Shown: in pieces, positions 1 through 8,445 of the stretch
Layout: every line of letters begins with the position of its first letter
Numbering within the stretch: position 1 is the stretch's first letter
DNA from: Firmicutes bacterium UBA6132
GTDB taxonomy: Bacteria; Bacillota_A; Clostridia; Tissierellales; Sedimentibacteraceae
Reading direction: 5' to 3'
Assembly: GCA_002435835.1 (NCBI GenBank)
Contig: DIVM01000269.1
Coordinates: 11,440-26,946, forward strand
Length of the DNA stretch: 15,507 bases
Notes under the pieces: generated by a model
Databases searched by the model: none
What the model was told of the DNA's origin: nothing
The model's input: the letters and a program-made list of their open reading frames with translations, nothing else
Program-made: the position numbers and the translations under genes

Positions 1-1
1 C

Positions 2-928
2 ATATTTATGGGAACACCTGAGTTTGCAGTTCCAACTCTTCAAAGTTTATATGATGCAGGACATAATATAACTCTTGTTGTAACTCAGCCTGATAAACCA
101 TCAGGTAGAGGTAAAAAGTTAAAAAAATCAGAAGTAAAAGAAAGAGCGGAACTTTTAAATCTTCCTATTTTTCAGCCTGATAAAATAAAGAAAAATGAAA
201 ATATAGAATTTTTAAAACAATATGATGCTGACGTAATTGTTGTTGTTGCATATGGTCAAATATTATCAAAAGAAATTCTTGAATATCCTAAATTCGGTTG
301 TATTAATGTACATGCATCTTTGCTTCCTAGTTTAAGGGGTGCAGCTCCTTTAAATTGGGCAATTATAAACGGAAATAATAAATCTGGCGTTACAACTATG
401 ATGATGGATATTGGTTTGGACACAGGAGACATGTTATTAAAAAGTGAAATAGATATTGATAAACACATGTGTGTTGGAGAACTTCATGACAAACTCATGG
501 TAATGGGTGCTGAATTGTTAATAGAAACTCTTAACAAAGTGGAAAATAACGAATTAATAAGAATAAAACAAGATGAAACTTTATCAAGCTACGCACCCAT
601 GCTTGATAAAAATACTCAAAAAATTAATTGGAATGAAAGTGCTAAAAACATTCATAATTTAATAAGGGGTTTATCTCCTTGGCCTACAGCTTTTTTTACT
701 ATGGAAGATAAAAATATTAAAGTATATAAATCTTCTGTTATAAACGAAAATGATAATTTTGAATTTGAACCAGGGTTTATTATTAAAGCTGATGAATCTG
801 GAATTCGTGTAGCGTGTAAAAAAGGAATTTTAGTAATAGAAGAAATACAAATGCCCGGTAAAAATAAAATGAACTTAAGCGCATATTTAAGGGGTAACAA
901 ATTCCCTGAAAAAATAATACTTAATTAA
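2..928 (+). CDS. fmt: Methionyl-tRNA formyltransferase, 5'-truncated by window edge
   Basis: Fmt transfers a formyl group from 10-formyl-tetrahydrofolate to Met-tRNA(fMet) for translation initiation in the cytosol. The first ATG visible (position 8) is probably not the start. The two codons before it read Ile-Phe, giving IFMGTPEFAVPTL, which matches the family N-terminus (typically K-I-V-F-M-G-T-P-E-F), so a few residues lie outside the window. Numbering from that Met, the formyltransferase catalytic set is visible: Asn100 and His102 in INVHASLLPSLRGAAP, and Asp138 in DIGLDTGDML. The C-terminal tRNA-binding domain begins around the LIRGLSPWPTAFF segment (about residue 218). Length (306 plus a few) fits the family. 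In many Firmicutes def lies just upstream; here that is off the window. A hairpin with a T-run lies 50 bases past the stop. Identification is very secure. Confidence 0.97.
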   Translation: MFMGTPEFAVPTLQSLYDAGHNITLVVTQPDKPSGRGKKLKKSEVKERAELLNLPIFQPDKIKKNENIEFLKQYDADVIVVVAYGQILSKEILEYPKFGCINVHASLLPSLRGAAPLNWAIINGNNKSGVTTMMMDIGLDTGDMLLKSEIDIDKHMCVGELHDKLMVMGAELLIETLNKVENNELIRIKQDETLSSYAPMLDKNTQKINWNESAKNIHNLIRGLSPWPTAFFTMEDKNIKVYKSSVINENDNFEFEPGFIIKADESGIRVACKKGILVIEEIQMPGKNKMNLSAYLRGNKFPEKIILN

Positions 929-935
929 GTAATAC

Positions 936-964
936 TTGTAAAATAAAATACAGTGTATTATAAT
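936..964 (+). promoter_or_regulatory. Candidate sigma-A promoter upstream of rsmB
   Basis: TTGTAA (936-941) and a perfect TATAAT (959-964) are separated by exactly 17 bases. The same hexamer pair and spacing occurs upstream of asp23 (13006-13034). A transcript would start near 971. Chance matches are common in DNA this AT-rich, so the exact spacing and the second occurrence are the main support. Confidence 0.5.
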
Positions 965-977
965 AAATTGTTGTTTG

Positions 978-1010
978 AAAAGGTTGATGTATATCAGCCT
1001 TTTAATTTTT
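978..1010 (+). terminator. Rho-independent terminator-like hairpin between fmt and rsmB
   Basis: An 11-bp stem (978-988 with 993-1003, one G-U pair, 4-base loop GTAT) is followed by AATTTTT (1004-1010). It could end the fmt transcript. It also lies only a few bases after the start predicted from the 936-964 promoter, so it could act in the rsmB leader. Confidence 0.6.
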
Positions 1011-1026
1011 AGAAAGCGGTAATAAA

Positions 1027-2361
1027 ATGGAAAATAGCTACAGAGTTTCAGTAATAGAATCACTAAAAAAAATATTTATAGATAATTCATATTCTAATTT
1101 AGTAATTAATCATGATGTAAAAAATGTAAACATGAAATACAGTGGTTTATACAGAAAATCAGTTTTAGGTGTTATAGAAAATTTAATGTTTATAGATTAT
1201 ATTATAAATCAAATGTCTAAAACAAAAACAAAAAAAATGGAATATGATGTTTTATTTGTATTAAGGCTTGCAGTGTATCAAATATTTTTCTTAGAAAACT
1301 CTTATGAAAATATAGTTGTAAATGAAAGTGTTGAGTACATAAAAGAAAAAGGAAATATAAGAGCTTCAAAATTTATAAATGCAGTTTTAAGAAATATATT
1401 AAGAAATAAAGATAATTTATTAAAATCAATGGAAAAATTAAATAAAAATGATTATTTAAGTGTTAAATATTCATATCCAAAATGGCTTGTTGAAAAATGG
1501 ACTAAACAATTTGGAAAAGATCAAATAGAAAATGTATTACTTTGGAATAATTCTCAAGCACCCCTTGAAATAAGAGTTAATACATTAAAAACAAATAGAA
1601 ATGAATTAATTTCATTATTAAATGAAAAAAATATGAATGCAAAAATATGCCAAATTTCTAATAAAGGTATTGAAGTTGAAAATCCTACATCCATAGATAA
1701 TATGGTGCAGTTTAAAAATGGTTTGTTTTCAATTCAAAGCGAAAGTTCTATGTTAGTAGGTCAAGTTTTAAATCCAAAAGAAAACAGTTTAATAGTGGAT
1801 GTTTGTGCTGCACCTGGAGGAAAATCCTTAAATGTAGCAGAATTAATGAATAACACTGGACTTGTAATAAGTAGGGATTTATATAAAGGAAAAATTCCTT
1901 TAATAATAAACGAAGCTCAAAGGTTGGGAATAACTAATATACAAGCAGAAAGTTATGATGCTACTAAATTAGATGATAATTTAATTGGAAAAGCTGATTA
2001 TGTAATAGTAGATGTTCCTTGTTCAGGTCTTGGAATAATTAGAAGGAAACCCGAAATAAAATATAATAAATCCGAATTAATATTAAGTGATATTGAAAAT
2101 GTTCAATATAAAATTTTAGAAAATGCTTCTAAATATTTAAAACAAAATGGTGAATTAATTTATTCAACTTGTACAACAGAAAAAAAAGAAAATTTAGATA
2201 TTATAAATAAGTTTTTAGAAGAAAATGATAATTTTAAATTGATGGATATCTCTCAAGAAACAGGTAATTATTTTGATACATCAAAAAATGGATTTATAGA
2301 AGTTTATCCCCATATTCATCATATGGATGGCTTTTTCATTGCGAAATTAAAAAGATTATGA
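1027..2361 (+). CDS. rsmB: 16S rRNA (cytosine-967-C5)-methyltransferase RsmB
   Basis: RsmB uses S-adenosylmethionine to methylate C967 of 16S rRNA. The 444-residue product has the full two-part architecture: an N-terminal NusB-like RNA-binding domain (about residues 1-130) and a C-terminal Rossmann methyltransferase domain. Visible motifs are the SAM-binding DVCAAPGGK (258-266), DVPCSGLG with Cys332 (motif IV), and YSTCT with the catalytic Cys382 (motif VI). Two conserved cysteines, PC and TC, are typical of the RsmB/Nol1/NSUN family. The ribosome binding site before ATG 1027 is weak (AAAGCGG), unlike most genes here. The NusB-like domain and position next to rlmN separate it from other RNA m5C methyltransferases. 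The start is the only reasonable one. Confidence 0.95.
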   Translation: MENSYRVSVIESLKKIFIDNSYSNLVINHDVKNVNMKYSGLYRKSVLGVIENLMFIDYIINQMSKTKTKKMEYDVLFVLRLAVYQIFFLENSYENIVVNESVEYIKEKGNIRASKFINAVLRNILRNKDNLLKSMEKLNKNDYLSVKYSYPKWLVEKWTKQFGKDQIENVLLWNNSQAPLEIRVNTLKTNRNELISLLNEKNMNAKICQISNKGIEVENPTSIDNMVQFKNGLFSIQSESSMLVGQVLNPKENSLIVDVCAAPGGKSLNVAELMNNTGLVISRDLYKGKIPLIINEAQRLGITNIQAESYDATKLDDNLIGKADYVIVDVPCSGLGIIRRKPEIKYNKSELILSDIENVQYKILENASKYLKQNGELIYSTCTTEKKENLDIINKFLEENDNFKLMDISQETGNYFDTSKNGFIEVYPHIHHMDGFFIAKLKRL

Positions 2362-2367
2362 TATAAT
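2339..2367 (+). promoter_or_regulatory. Candidate extended -10 promoter at the rsmB stop codon
   Basis: TTGCGA (2339-2344) and TATAAT (2362-2367) are 17 bases apart. The TGA stop codon of rsmB (2359-2361) doubles as the TGn of an extended -10. It would give rlmN and the genes behind it their own transcript starting near 2374. This is inferred from sequence only. Confidence 0.45.
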
Positions 2368-2404
2368 GCAAAAAATCAATATGTGTAGGAATTAATAATA
2401 TAAA

Positions 2405-2421
2405 TTTGAATATAATTCAAA
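2405..2421 (+). repeat. Perfect inverted repeat abutting the rlmN ribosome binding site
   Basis: TTTGAAT (2405-2411) and ATTCAAA (2415-2421) form a perfect 7-bp stem with a 3-base loop. The last base of the stem is the first base of the AGAAGG ribosome binding site (2421-2426). It is a weak AT-rich stem with no T-run, so it is not a terminator. Confidence 0.4.
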
Positions 2422-2432
2422 GAAGGTAAAAT

Positions 2433-3461
2433 ATGATTAAAATAGATAATTTAAGTTATGAAGAATTACAAGATGCCCTTAATGATCTTAAGGAACCTAA
2501 ATTTAAAGCAAAACAAATATTTGACTGGATACATAATAAAAATGTAGATTCGTTTGATGAAATGTCAAATATATCAAAAGCTACAAAAGAAAAATTACAA
2601 AAGAATTTTGAATTTACAAATGCTTCAATAGAATTAAAACTACAATCAAATCTTGATGAAACAAAGAAATATGTTATTATGTTTGAAGATAAAAACGTAG
2701 TTGAAGCTGTTTATTTAAAATATAAATATGGAAACACAGCATGCATTTCATCTCAAGTAGGATGTAAAATGGGCTGTGCTTTTTGTGCGTCTACTAAAAA
2801 CGGCTATTTAAGAAATCTAACAGCCGCAGAAATGTTAAAACAAATATATTTAATCCAAAAAGATATTAAAGATAAAATCTCTAATATAGTTATTATGGGT
2901 TCTGGAGAACCACTAGATAATTACGACAATATTGTTTCCTTTTTAAAATTAATAAATGATGAAAAGGGACAAAACATATCAATGAGAAAATTAACTTTAT
3001 CAACATGTGGCGTTGTGCCAAAAATTTATGACCTTGCTGATGAAAATCTACCAATAACTCTTGCAATTTCATTACATGCCCCAACTCAAGAAAAAAGGGA
3101 AGAAATAATACCTATTTCTAAAAAATATAATATGAAAGAACTTATGGCAGCTTGTGATTATTATTTGAATAAAACAGGCAGAAGGCTTACATTTGAATAT
3201 ATAATGATAAAAGGTTTTAATGACACTAAGGAAGATGCAAATAAACTAAGCGAATTATTAAAAAATAAGCTATGTAATTTAAATTTAATACCATGTAATT
3301 ATGTAAAAGAAGCTGATATTAGTCCATCAACTAATTTAGAAATAAACAAGTTCAAAAAAATATTAACTGACAATGGATTAAATGCAACGGTAAGGCGTGA
3401 ATTAGGAAGCGATATAAATGCAGCATGCGGTCAATTAAGGAATAATTTTTTGGAAATATGA
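2433..3461 (+). CDS. rlmN: Dual-specificity RNA methyltransferase RlmN (23S A2503 / tRNA A37)
   Basis: RlmN is a radical-SAM enzyme that makes 2-methyladenosine at 23S rRNA A2503 and at A37 of some tRNAs. The 342-residue product carries the iron-sulfur cluster motif CKMGCAFC (Cys111, Cys115, Cys118). It also has Cys104 in ACISSQVGC and the methyl-carrier Cys332 in the C-terminal INAACGQL, matching E. coli Cys118 and Cys355. GSGEP (156-160) is the SAM-contacting GxGEP-type segment, and the N-terminal HhH-like region holds KAKQIFDWIH. Cfr, the A2503 C8-methylating resistance relative, is also similar, but gene context and the ordinary RlmN motifs favour RlmN. AGAAGG precedes the start. The stop overlaps the first ATG of the next open frame. 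Confidence 0.96.
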   Translation: MIKIDNLSYEELQDALNDLKEPKFKAKQIFDWIHNKNVDSFDEMSNISKATKEKLQKNFEFTNASIELKLQSNLDETKKYVIMFEDKNVVEAVYLKYKYGNTACISSQVGCKMGCAFCASTKNGYLRNLTAAEMLKQIYLIQKDIKDKISNIVIMGSGEPLDNYDNIVSFLKLINDEKGQNISMRKLTLSTCGVVPKIYDLADENLPITLAISLHAPTQEKREEIIPISKKYNMKELMAACDYYLNKTGRRLTFEYIMIKGFNDTKEDANKLSELLKNKLCNLNLIPCNYVKEADISPSTNLEINKFKKILTDNGLNATVRRELGSDINAACGQLRNNFLEI

Positions 3462-3465
3462 GGTG
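3460..3465 (+). promoter_or_regulatory. Ribosome binding site that fixes the prpC start
   Basis: GAGGTG straddles the rlmN stop codon and sits 4 bases before ATG 3470. An ATG at 3458 overlaps this site and has no comparable site upstream, so 3470 is the better start. Confidence 0.7.
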
Positions 3466-3469
3466 CTAC

Positions 3470-4213
3470 ATGAGAGTATACTTTGATACGAACAAAGGGT
3501 TGTTAAGAGAAAATAATGAAGACAATTTATTAGTAAGCGAAGCAAAATATTACAGTTTATATGCAGTAGCCGATGGTATGGGTGGTCATAGTGCTGGTGA
3601 AGTGGCAAGTATGATTGCTTTAAATACTATTAAAGAGTGTTTTGAAAATAGTGAAAAAGATGAAAAATTTAAAGTTCCAAAATTTATTAATGAAAGCATA
3701 CAATTAGCAAATATAATAATAAGAGAAGAAGCAAGTAAAAACATAGAATATACTGGCATGGGAACTACTGTTACAATGGCAGTTATTGATTTGTCATTAA
3801 ATATTGCTTACATAGGTAATATAGGGGATTCAAGGACATATATTTTGAAGTCCGATGTTATAAAACAAATCACAGAAGACCACACCTATGTTCATGAACT
3901 TTTTAGAGAAGGAAAAATTACTGCTGATGAAGCAAAAAAACATCCTAAGAAAAATGTAATAACAAGAGCGGTTGGTAGCGAAGAAATAATGCAAGTAGAT
4001 ATATTTGAAATTGAACTCGAAGAAAATGATATAATTTTACTTTGTTCTGACGGCCTTACAACACATTTATCAGATGAAATAATATTTAGTACTATACAAA
4101 AATATGGATGTGAAAAAAGCGTTGAAAAATTAATTGAAATCAGCAACGATAGCGGCGGCACTGATAATATTACTCTTATAATTGTTGATACTAACAAAGA
4201 GGTGGAAAAATGA
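3470..4213 (+). CDS. prpC: PP2C-family Ser/Thr protein phosphatase PrpC/Stp
   Basis: This cytosolic metal-dependent phosphatase removes phosphate from targets of the partner kinase PrkC and from PrkC itself. Starting at ATG 3470 it has 247 residues, the usual bacterial single-domain PP2C length. Metal-binding aspartates are visible in order: Asp18 (RENNEDN), Asp35 (VADGMGGHSAGE), Asp194 (LLCSDGL) and Asp232 (GGTDNIT). GNIGDSR (116-122) is another PP2C signature. The frame stays open back to ATG 3458, adding four residues (MRCY), but GAGGTG favours 3470, and MRVYFDTNKGLLRENNEDN is the expected N-terminus. The stop overlaps the prkC start in ATGA, so the two are likely translationally coupled. 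Confidence 0.95.
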   Translation: MRVYFDTNKGLLRENNEDNLLVSEAKYYSLYAVADGMGGHSAGEVASMIALNTIKECFENSEKDEKFKVPKFINESIQLANIIIREEASKNIEYTGMGTTVTMAVIDLSLNIAYIGNIGDSRTYILKSDVIKQITEDHTYVHELFREGKITADEAKKHPKKNVITRAVGSEEIMQVDIFEIELEENDIILLCSDGLTTHLSDEIIFSTIQKYGCEKSVEKLIEISNDSGGTDNITLIIVDTNKEVEK

Positions 4214-6210
4214 TAGGTAAAATTTTAGGTAATAGATATGAATTAGTTGAAAAAATTGGTGGCGGCGGAATGTCCAATGTTTATAAAGCAAAGTGTAAAG
4301 TATTAAACCGCTATGTAGCTGTAAAAATATTAAGACAGGAACTTACATCGGATCCTTTATTTGTGGAAAAGTTTAAACAAGAATCATTGTCTGCTGCTAG
4401 TTTGACTCATCCTAATATTGTAAGCATATATGATACGGGATTTGAAGATGATATATATTATATTGTAATGGAATTTGTTAAAGGTGAAACTTTAAAACAT
4501 TATATTCAAAAAAAGGGCAAATTATCTGAACAAGAAACAATAAGAATATCAAAACAAATTGCAGAAGCACTTAAACATGCTCATGTAAACAAAATAGTTC
4601 ATAGGGACATTAAACCTCACAATATACTTTTAACAGAAGATAGAATTGTTAAAGTTGCAGATTTCGGTATTGCAAGAGCAACTACAAGTTCTACAATAAA
4701 TAATTCTTCAAATGTAATTGGCTCCGTTCATTATTTTTCACCTGAACAAGCAAGAGGTGGATATGTTGATGAAAAATCAGATATATATTCTCTTGGTGTA
4801 GTAATGTATGAAATGATAACTGGTGAAGTTCCTTTTGATGCTGATAATCACATTACTGTAGCAATGAAACAAATACAGGAACGTGCAATACCACCATCAA
4901 AAAAATATCCTGATTTAAAAATTTCTGCTGCTTTAGAAAATATAATAATGAAATGTTTAGAAAAACATCAGAGTTTTAGATTTCAAAATATAGATGAAAT
5001 GTTAAATTTATTAAATATTTTAAATTCAAAATCAAGAAACACACATTTAAAAGAAGAAGAATTAATTGACTCTCCAACAATAATTATGCCTAAATTAAAT
5101 TCGGATATGGATAATTTAAATGGTGATGATGCATTTGATGAAAATAAAGATAAAGCTTTTAAAGCATTTTTCGGTGAAAATGACCAAGAAGACGATGAAG
5201 AGGAAACTGTGGAAGAAAAGCGTAAAAAAAGAAAAACTACTATTATTGCAATATTATGTGCTTTAGTTGTAGCTATAATAGGTGGGATAATCAGTTATAA
5301 TGCATTTTTCCACGTGTCTGAAATAACAGTTCCAGATCTTATTGGAAAAGATGAAGAAGAAGCTAAAAAAATAGTAGAAGATTTAGGTCTTGATTTTAAA
5401 GTAGCTGGAGAAGAATTTAGCAATGAATTTGAAGAAGGCCAAGTTATTGAACAAAATGTACAAGAGGGAATGAAAATAAAAGAAAATTACCCACTTGAAG
5501 TAATAATAAGTAAAGGTAAAGAAGATATTAAAATTCCAAATTTAATTGGACGATATGCAATTGAAGCTGGAGTAATACTAAAGGATGCAGGATTAACTGA
5601 AGGAAATGTTACTGAAGAATATTCAGATACAATTCCTGCTGGAGAAATAATAAAGCAATATCCAGATGCAAATACACCTGCGAATATGGATGATGAAGTT
5701 GATTATGTTGTTAGTTTAGGTGAAGAAAATAAAGTGGCAGTTATGCCAAACTTAATTGGACTTGATTTGCAATCAGCTAAAGCTAAAATAATAAACAGTG
5801 GTCTTACTGTAGGTCAAGTTTCAGAAGAAAATTCAGAAACTACTCAAGTAGGAGTAGTTATGAAACAAAGCGTTTCTTCTGGAGTAGAAATTGAACAAGG
5901 TACAGCAATATGGATAACAATAAGTGCAGGGCCTAAAGAAGTACCTAAAGATAACACTGACAATAATAACGGTACAGAAAAACCAACCACAGGTAAATTC
6001 CCATTAACTATTGCTTTACCACAGGATAAGGATAAAGTTTTAGTTGTTGTTCAAAAGGTTACTGATGGTGGTATAGAAATAATATATTCTAAAGAAGTAA
6101 AAACATCTGAACAAAGCATTATAGTAAATGTAGAAGGTAAAGGAACAGAAAATTTCGAAATTTATATTGATAATGCTTTATATGAAAAAACTCAAATTAC
6201 TTTTGAATAG
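4210..6210 (+). CDS. prkC: PASTA-domain membrane Ser/Thr protein kinase PrkC
   Basis: PrkC is a membrane receptor kinase whose outside PASTA repeats bind peptidoglycan fragments or lipid II; it controls cell-wall metabolism, growth and, in spore formers, germination. The 666-residue product has a Hanks-type kinase domain (about 8-268): glycine loop GGGGMSNV (17-24), Lys39 in VAVK, HRDIKPHN (131-138, Asp133 catalytic), DFG (151-153) and SPE (177-179). A Thr/Ser-rich activation loop (158-172) would be the autophosphorylation site. An acidic then Lys/Arg-rich juxtamembrane stretch (325-342) leads into one membrane helix (about 344-366). Three PASTA repeats follow (about 372-435, 440-504, 510-574), then an Asn/Thr linker and a C-terminal extracellular domain (about 597-666). 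ATGA overlap with prpC; GAGGTGG precedes the start. Confidence 0.96.
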   Translation: MIGKILGNRYELVEKIGGGGMSNVYKAKCKVLNRYVAVKILRQELTSDPLFVEKFKQESLSAASLTHPNIVSIYDTGFEDDIYYIVMEFVKGETLKHYIQKKGKLSEQETIRISKQIAEALKHAHVNKIVHRDIKPHNILLTEDRIVKVADFGIARATTSSTINNSSNVIGSVHYFSPEQARGGYVDEKSDIYSLGVVMYEMITGEVPFDADNHITVAMKQIQERAIPPSKKYPDLKISAALENIIMKCLEKHQSFRFQNIDEMLNLLNILNSKSRNTHLKEEELIDSPTIIMPKLNSDMDNLNGDDAFDENKDKAFKAFFGENDQEDDEEETVEEKRKKRKTTIIAILCALVVAIIGGIISYNAFFHVSEITVPDLIGKDEEEAKKIVEDLGLDFKVAGEEFSNEFEEGQVIEQNVQEGMKIKENYPLEVIISKGKEDIKIPNLIGRYAIEAGVILKDAGLTEGNVTEEYSDTIPAGEIIKQYPDANTPANMDDEVDYVVSLGEENKVAVMPNLIGLDLQSAKAKIINSGLTVGQVSEENSETTQVGVVMKQSVSSGVEIEQGTAIWITISAGPKEVPKDNTDNNNGTEKPTTGKFPLTIALPQDKDKVLVVVQKVTDGGIEIIYSKEVKTSEQSIIVNVEGKGTENFEIYIDNALYEKTQITFE

Positions 6211-6218
6211 GAGTAACA

Positions 6219-7100
6219 ATGATAGAAGGTATAATCACTAAAGGTGTTGGGGGAAATTATTATGTGGATATTGGTAATAAAATAATTGAATGCAGAGCAA
6301 GAGGTCTTTTTAGATTAAAAAATATAAAACCATTAGTTGGGGACTGGTGTAATATCAGGCTTACTGAAGAAGATGAAGAAATGGGTTATATTGAAGAAAT
6401 AAAAGAAAGATTTAATGAAATTACAAGACCTCCAGTTGCAAATGTAGAACAACTCCTAATATTTTTTGCAGTAACAAACCCTGAGCCAAGTTTTCTGCTT
6501 CTTGATAAACTTTTAATTGCGTCAGAATTGAATAAATTAAAACCAATAATTTGTTTTAATAAATCCGATTTATGTAATGAAGAATTAAAAGAAAAATATT
6601 TAAGTATTTTTAAAAATACAGGATATAAAGTTGTTTTTACAAGTAAAAAAGACAAAGAATCAATTGAAGAATTAAAATGTATATTAAAAGATAAATTAAG
6701 TGTATTTTCAGGACCTTCTGGAGTGGGAAAATCTTCTATGATGAATGCTGTGGAACCAAGTTTTGAATTAAAAACTGGGGAAGTCAGTGAAAAATTAAAA
6801 AGAGGAAAACATACAACAAGACATGCTGAAATTTATAAATTAAGTTTTGGCGGATATGTTGTTGATACCCCAGGATTTAGTTCTTTTGAACTAAATTCAT
6901 CCGATGAATATGAACTGTCTAATTTATATCCAGATATTAAAAAATATAGTGTGGGCTGTCGTTTTGATGATTGTCTGCACTATAAAGAACCAGGGTGTGT
7001 AATTAAAAATGCTGTTAATGATGGTTTAATTAGTGAAACAAGATATATTAATTATACAAAACTACTTGAAGAAATTAAAAATAAACCTAAAATTTATTAA
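6219..7100 (+). CDS. rsgA: Ribosome small-subunit-dependent GTPase RsgA
   Basis: RsgA (YloQ/CpgA/YjeQ) is a circularly permuted GTPase that checks late assembly of the 30S subunit. The 293-residue product has the three expected parts: an N-terminal OB fold (about 1-67), the permuted GTPase domain with G4 NKSD (114-117) placed before G1 GPSGVGKS (165-172), G2 GKHTT (196-200) and G3 DTPGF (216-220), and a C-terminal zinc finger with Cys247, Cys252, His254 and Cys260. The permuted motif order is diagnostic. AGGAG (6209-6213) overlaps the prkC stop and lies 5 bases before ATG. In B. subtilis CpgA is a PrkC substrate and sits in the same gene order, which fits co-transcription here. Confidence 0.96.
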   Translation: MIEGIITKGVGGNYYVDIGNKIIECRARGLFRLKNIKPLVGDWCNIRLTEEDEEMGYIEEIKERFNEITRPPVANVEQLLIFFAVTNPEPSFLLLDKLLIASELNKLKPIICFNKSDLCNEELKEKYLSIFKNTGYKVVFTSKKDKESIEELKCILKDKLSVFSGPSGVGKSSMMNAVEPSFELKTGEVSEKLKRGKHTTRHAEIYKLSFGGYVVDTPGFSSFELNSSDEYELSNLYPDIKKYSVGCRFDDCLHYKEPGCVIKNAVNDGLISETRYINYTKLLEEIKNKPKIY

Positions 7101-7111
7101 AAGAGGTCAAG

Positions 7112-7786
7112 ATGAACAAAAAAAACAAAATAAATAAATTATCACCATCAATATTATCAGCAGATTTTTCTAAACTTGCTGAAGAAATTAAACGTATAGA
7201 ATTAGGTGGAGCAGAGTACATACATATAGATGTTATGGATGGGCATTTTGTTCCTAATATTACTATAGGACCTGATGTTATAAAATCTTTAAGAAAAACA
7301 ACAAATTTAATATTTGATGTTCATTTAATGATTGAAAATCCAGATAAATATGTAGAAGATTTTTATAAAGCAGGTGCAGATATAATTACAGTTCATCAAG
7401 AAAGCTGTGTACATTTGCACAGAACTATTCAAAAAATTAAATCATTTGGTATAAAAGCTGGAGTAAGTTTAAACCCTGCAACACCTATTTCTGTCATAAG
7501 AGATATTATTCTTGATGTTGACATGGTGCTTTTAATGAGCGTTAATCCTGGCTTTGGCGGACAAAGTTTAATAAAAAATGTTAAACATAAATTTGAAGAT
7601 TTAAATAATCTTATTAAAGAAAAAAGTGCAGATATAGATATTGAAATCGATGGTGGGGTAACATTAGATAATTTACAAGAAGTTTTAAGCTGGGGTGTAA
7701 ATATAATTGTAGCAGGTTCAGCTATTTATAAAGCTGAAGATGTTGTTGAAAGAACAAAACAATTTAAAAGTATCATGGAGTCATAA
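7112..7786 (+). CDS. rpe: Ribulose-phosphate 3-epimerase
   Basis: Rpe interconverts D-ribulose 5-phosphate and D-xylulose 5-phosphate in the non-oxidative pentose phosphate pathway. The 224-residue TIM barrel shows all the family signatures: SPSILSADF (11-19), HIDVMDGHFVPN (38-49), HLM (71-73), MSVNPGFGGQ (142-151), EIDGGV (178-183) and VAGSAIY (200-206). Metal ligands are His38, Asp40, His71 and Asp180, with Asp40 and Asp180 as the acid/base pair. AGAGGTC precedes ATG 7112, which is 11 bases after rsgA. Being in the rsgA-rpe-thiN order is typical of Firmicutes. Confidence 0.97.
   Translation: MNKKNKINKLSPSILSADFSKLAEEIKRIELGGAEYIHIDVMDGHFVPNITIGPDVIKSLRKTTNLIFDVHLMIENPDKYVEDFYKAGADIITVHQESCVHLHRTIQKIKSFGIKAGVSLNPATPISVIRDIILDVDMVLLMSVNPGFGGQSLIKNVKHKFEDLNNLIKEKSADIDIEIDGGVTLDNLQEVLSWGVNIIVAGSAIYKAEDVVERTKQFKSIMES
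7777..7780 (+). promoter_or_regulatory. Ribosome binding site that fixes the thiN start
   Basis: GGAG at the 3' end of rpe lies 7 bases before ATG 7788. The longer open frame from 7740 would overlap rpe by 47 bases, and its extra 16 residues do not resemble the family N-terminus. Confidence 0.7.
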
Positions 7787-7787
7787 T

Positions 7788-8423
7788 ATGTCGGCAGTTA
7801 TAATAGCAAGCGGCAGCGATATAGAAAAACATATTTTTGAAAAAGAAAATATAAATGTAGAATATGTAATATGCGCTGACGGTGGATTAGAAAAAGCTGA
7901 AAAACTTAATTTAATTCCAAATATTGTTGTTGGTGATTTAGATTCTGTTAGTTCTCAAGTATTAGCTAATTATTTAAATAAAGATTTAGAGATTATTAAA
8001 TATCCAGAAGAAAAAGATTTTACTGATATGGAAATAGCTATAGAGTATGCTGTTAATAAAAATTATAAAGAAATAATTTTAGTAGGTGCTACAGGTACAA
8101 GGCTTGATCATACTGTTGGAAATATTTTGCTTTTAGAAAAATATTTTTTAAATGGAATTAAAATTAAAATTTTAGACAACAATAATATAGTTCAAATAAT
8201 GGGAAGTAATCTACAACTTAAAAATAAAAAAAATTATTATGTTTCCATTATACCTGTTACTGAAACTTTAGAGGGTGTTTCTTTAAAAGGATTTAAATAT
8301 CCTTTAAATAATATAACTTTAAAAAGAGGTTCAACTCTTTGTATTAGTAATGAAATAGTTGATGAATTAGGAATAATAACAATTGAAAAAGGAAATGCTT
8401 TAGTATTTATGTCAAAAGATTAA
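7788..8423 (+). CDS. thiN: Thiamine pyrophosphokinase
   Basis: ThiN transfers pyrophosphate from ATP to thiamine to make thiamine diphosphate. From ATG 7788 the product has 211 residues, the normal length. Motifs are CADGGLEKA (29-37), VVGDLDSV (47-54; acidic metal/ATP-binding residues), KDFTDMEIA (76-84) and GATGTRLDHTVGN (100-112), with a C-terminal beta-domain containing the thiamine-binding ISNEI (186-190). The start is chosen because MSAVIIASGS is the expected first strand and GGAG sits at the right distance. It follows the rpe stop by one base, indicating translational coupling. No TPP riboswitch was recognised near it. I see no strong terminator behind it. Confidence 0.94.
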   Translation: MSAVIIASGSDIEKHIFEKENINVEYVICADGGLEKAEKLNLIPNIVVGDLDSVSSQVLANYLNKDLEIIKYPEEKDFTDMEIAIEYAVNKNYKEIILVGATGTRLDHTVGNILLLEKYFLNGIKIKILDNNNIVQIMGSNLQLKNKKNYYVSIIPVTETLEGVSLKGFKYPLNNITLKRGSTLCISNEIVDELGIITIEKGNALVFMSKD

Positions 8424-8445
8424 ATACATATAATGTAAAATTATG

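Noticed and set aside
256..900. Open frames on the minus strand inside fmt, and similar ones inside rlmN, prpC, rsgA and fakA
   Set aside because: They lie opposite strong known genes, lack ribosome binding sites and have no recognisable motifs.
3458..3469. Upstream ATG for prpC
   Set aside because: It overlaps the GAGGTG that fits ATG 3470, and the family N-terminus begins at 3470.
7740..7787. Longer thiN start inside rpe
   Set aside because: The extra residues are the rpe sequence in another frame; GGAG fits ATG 7788.
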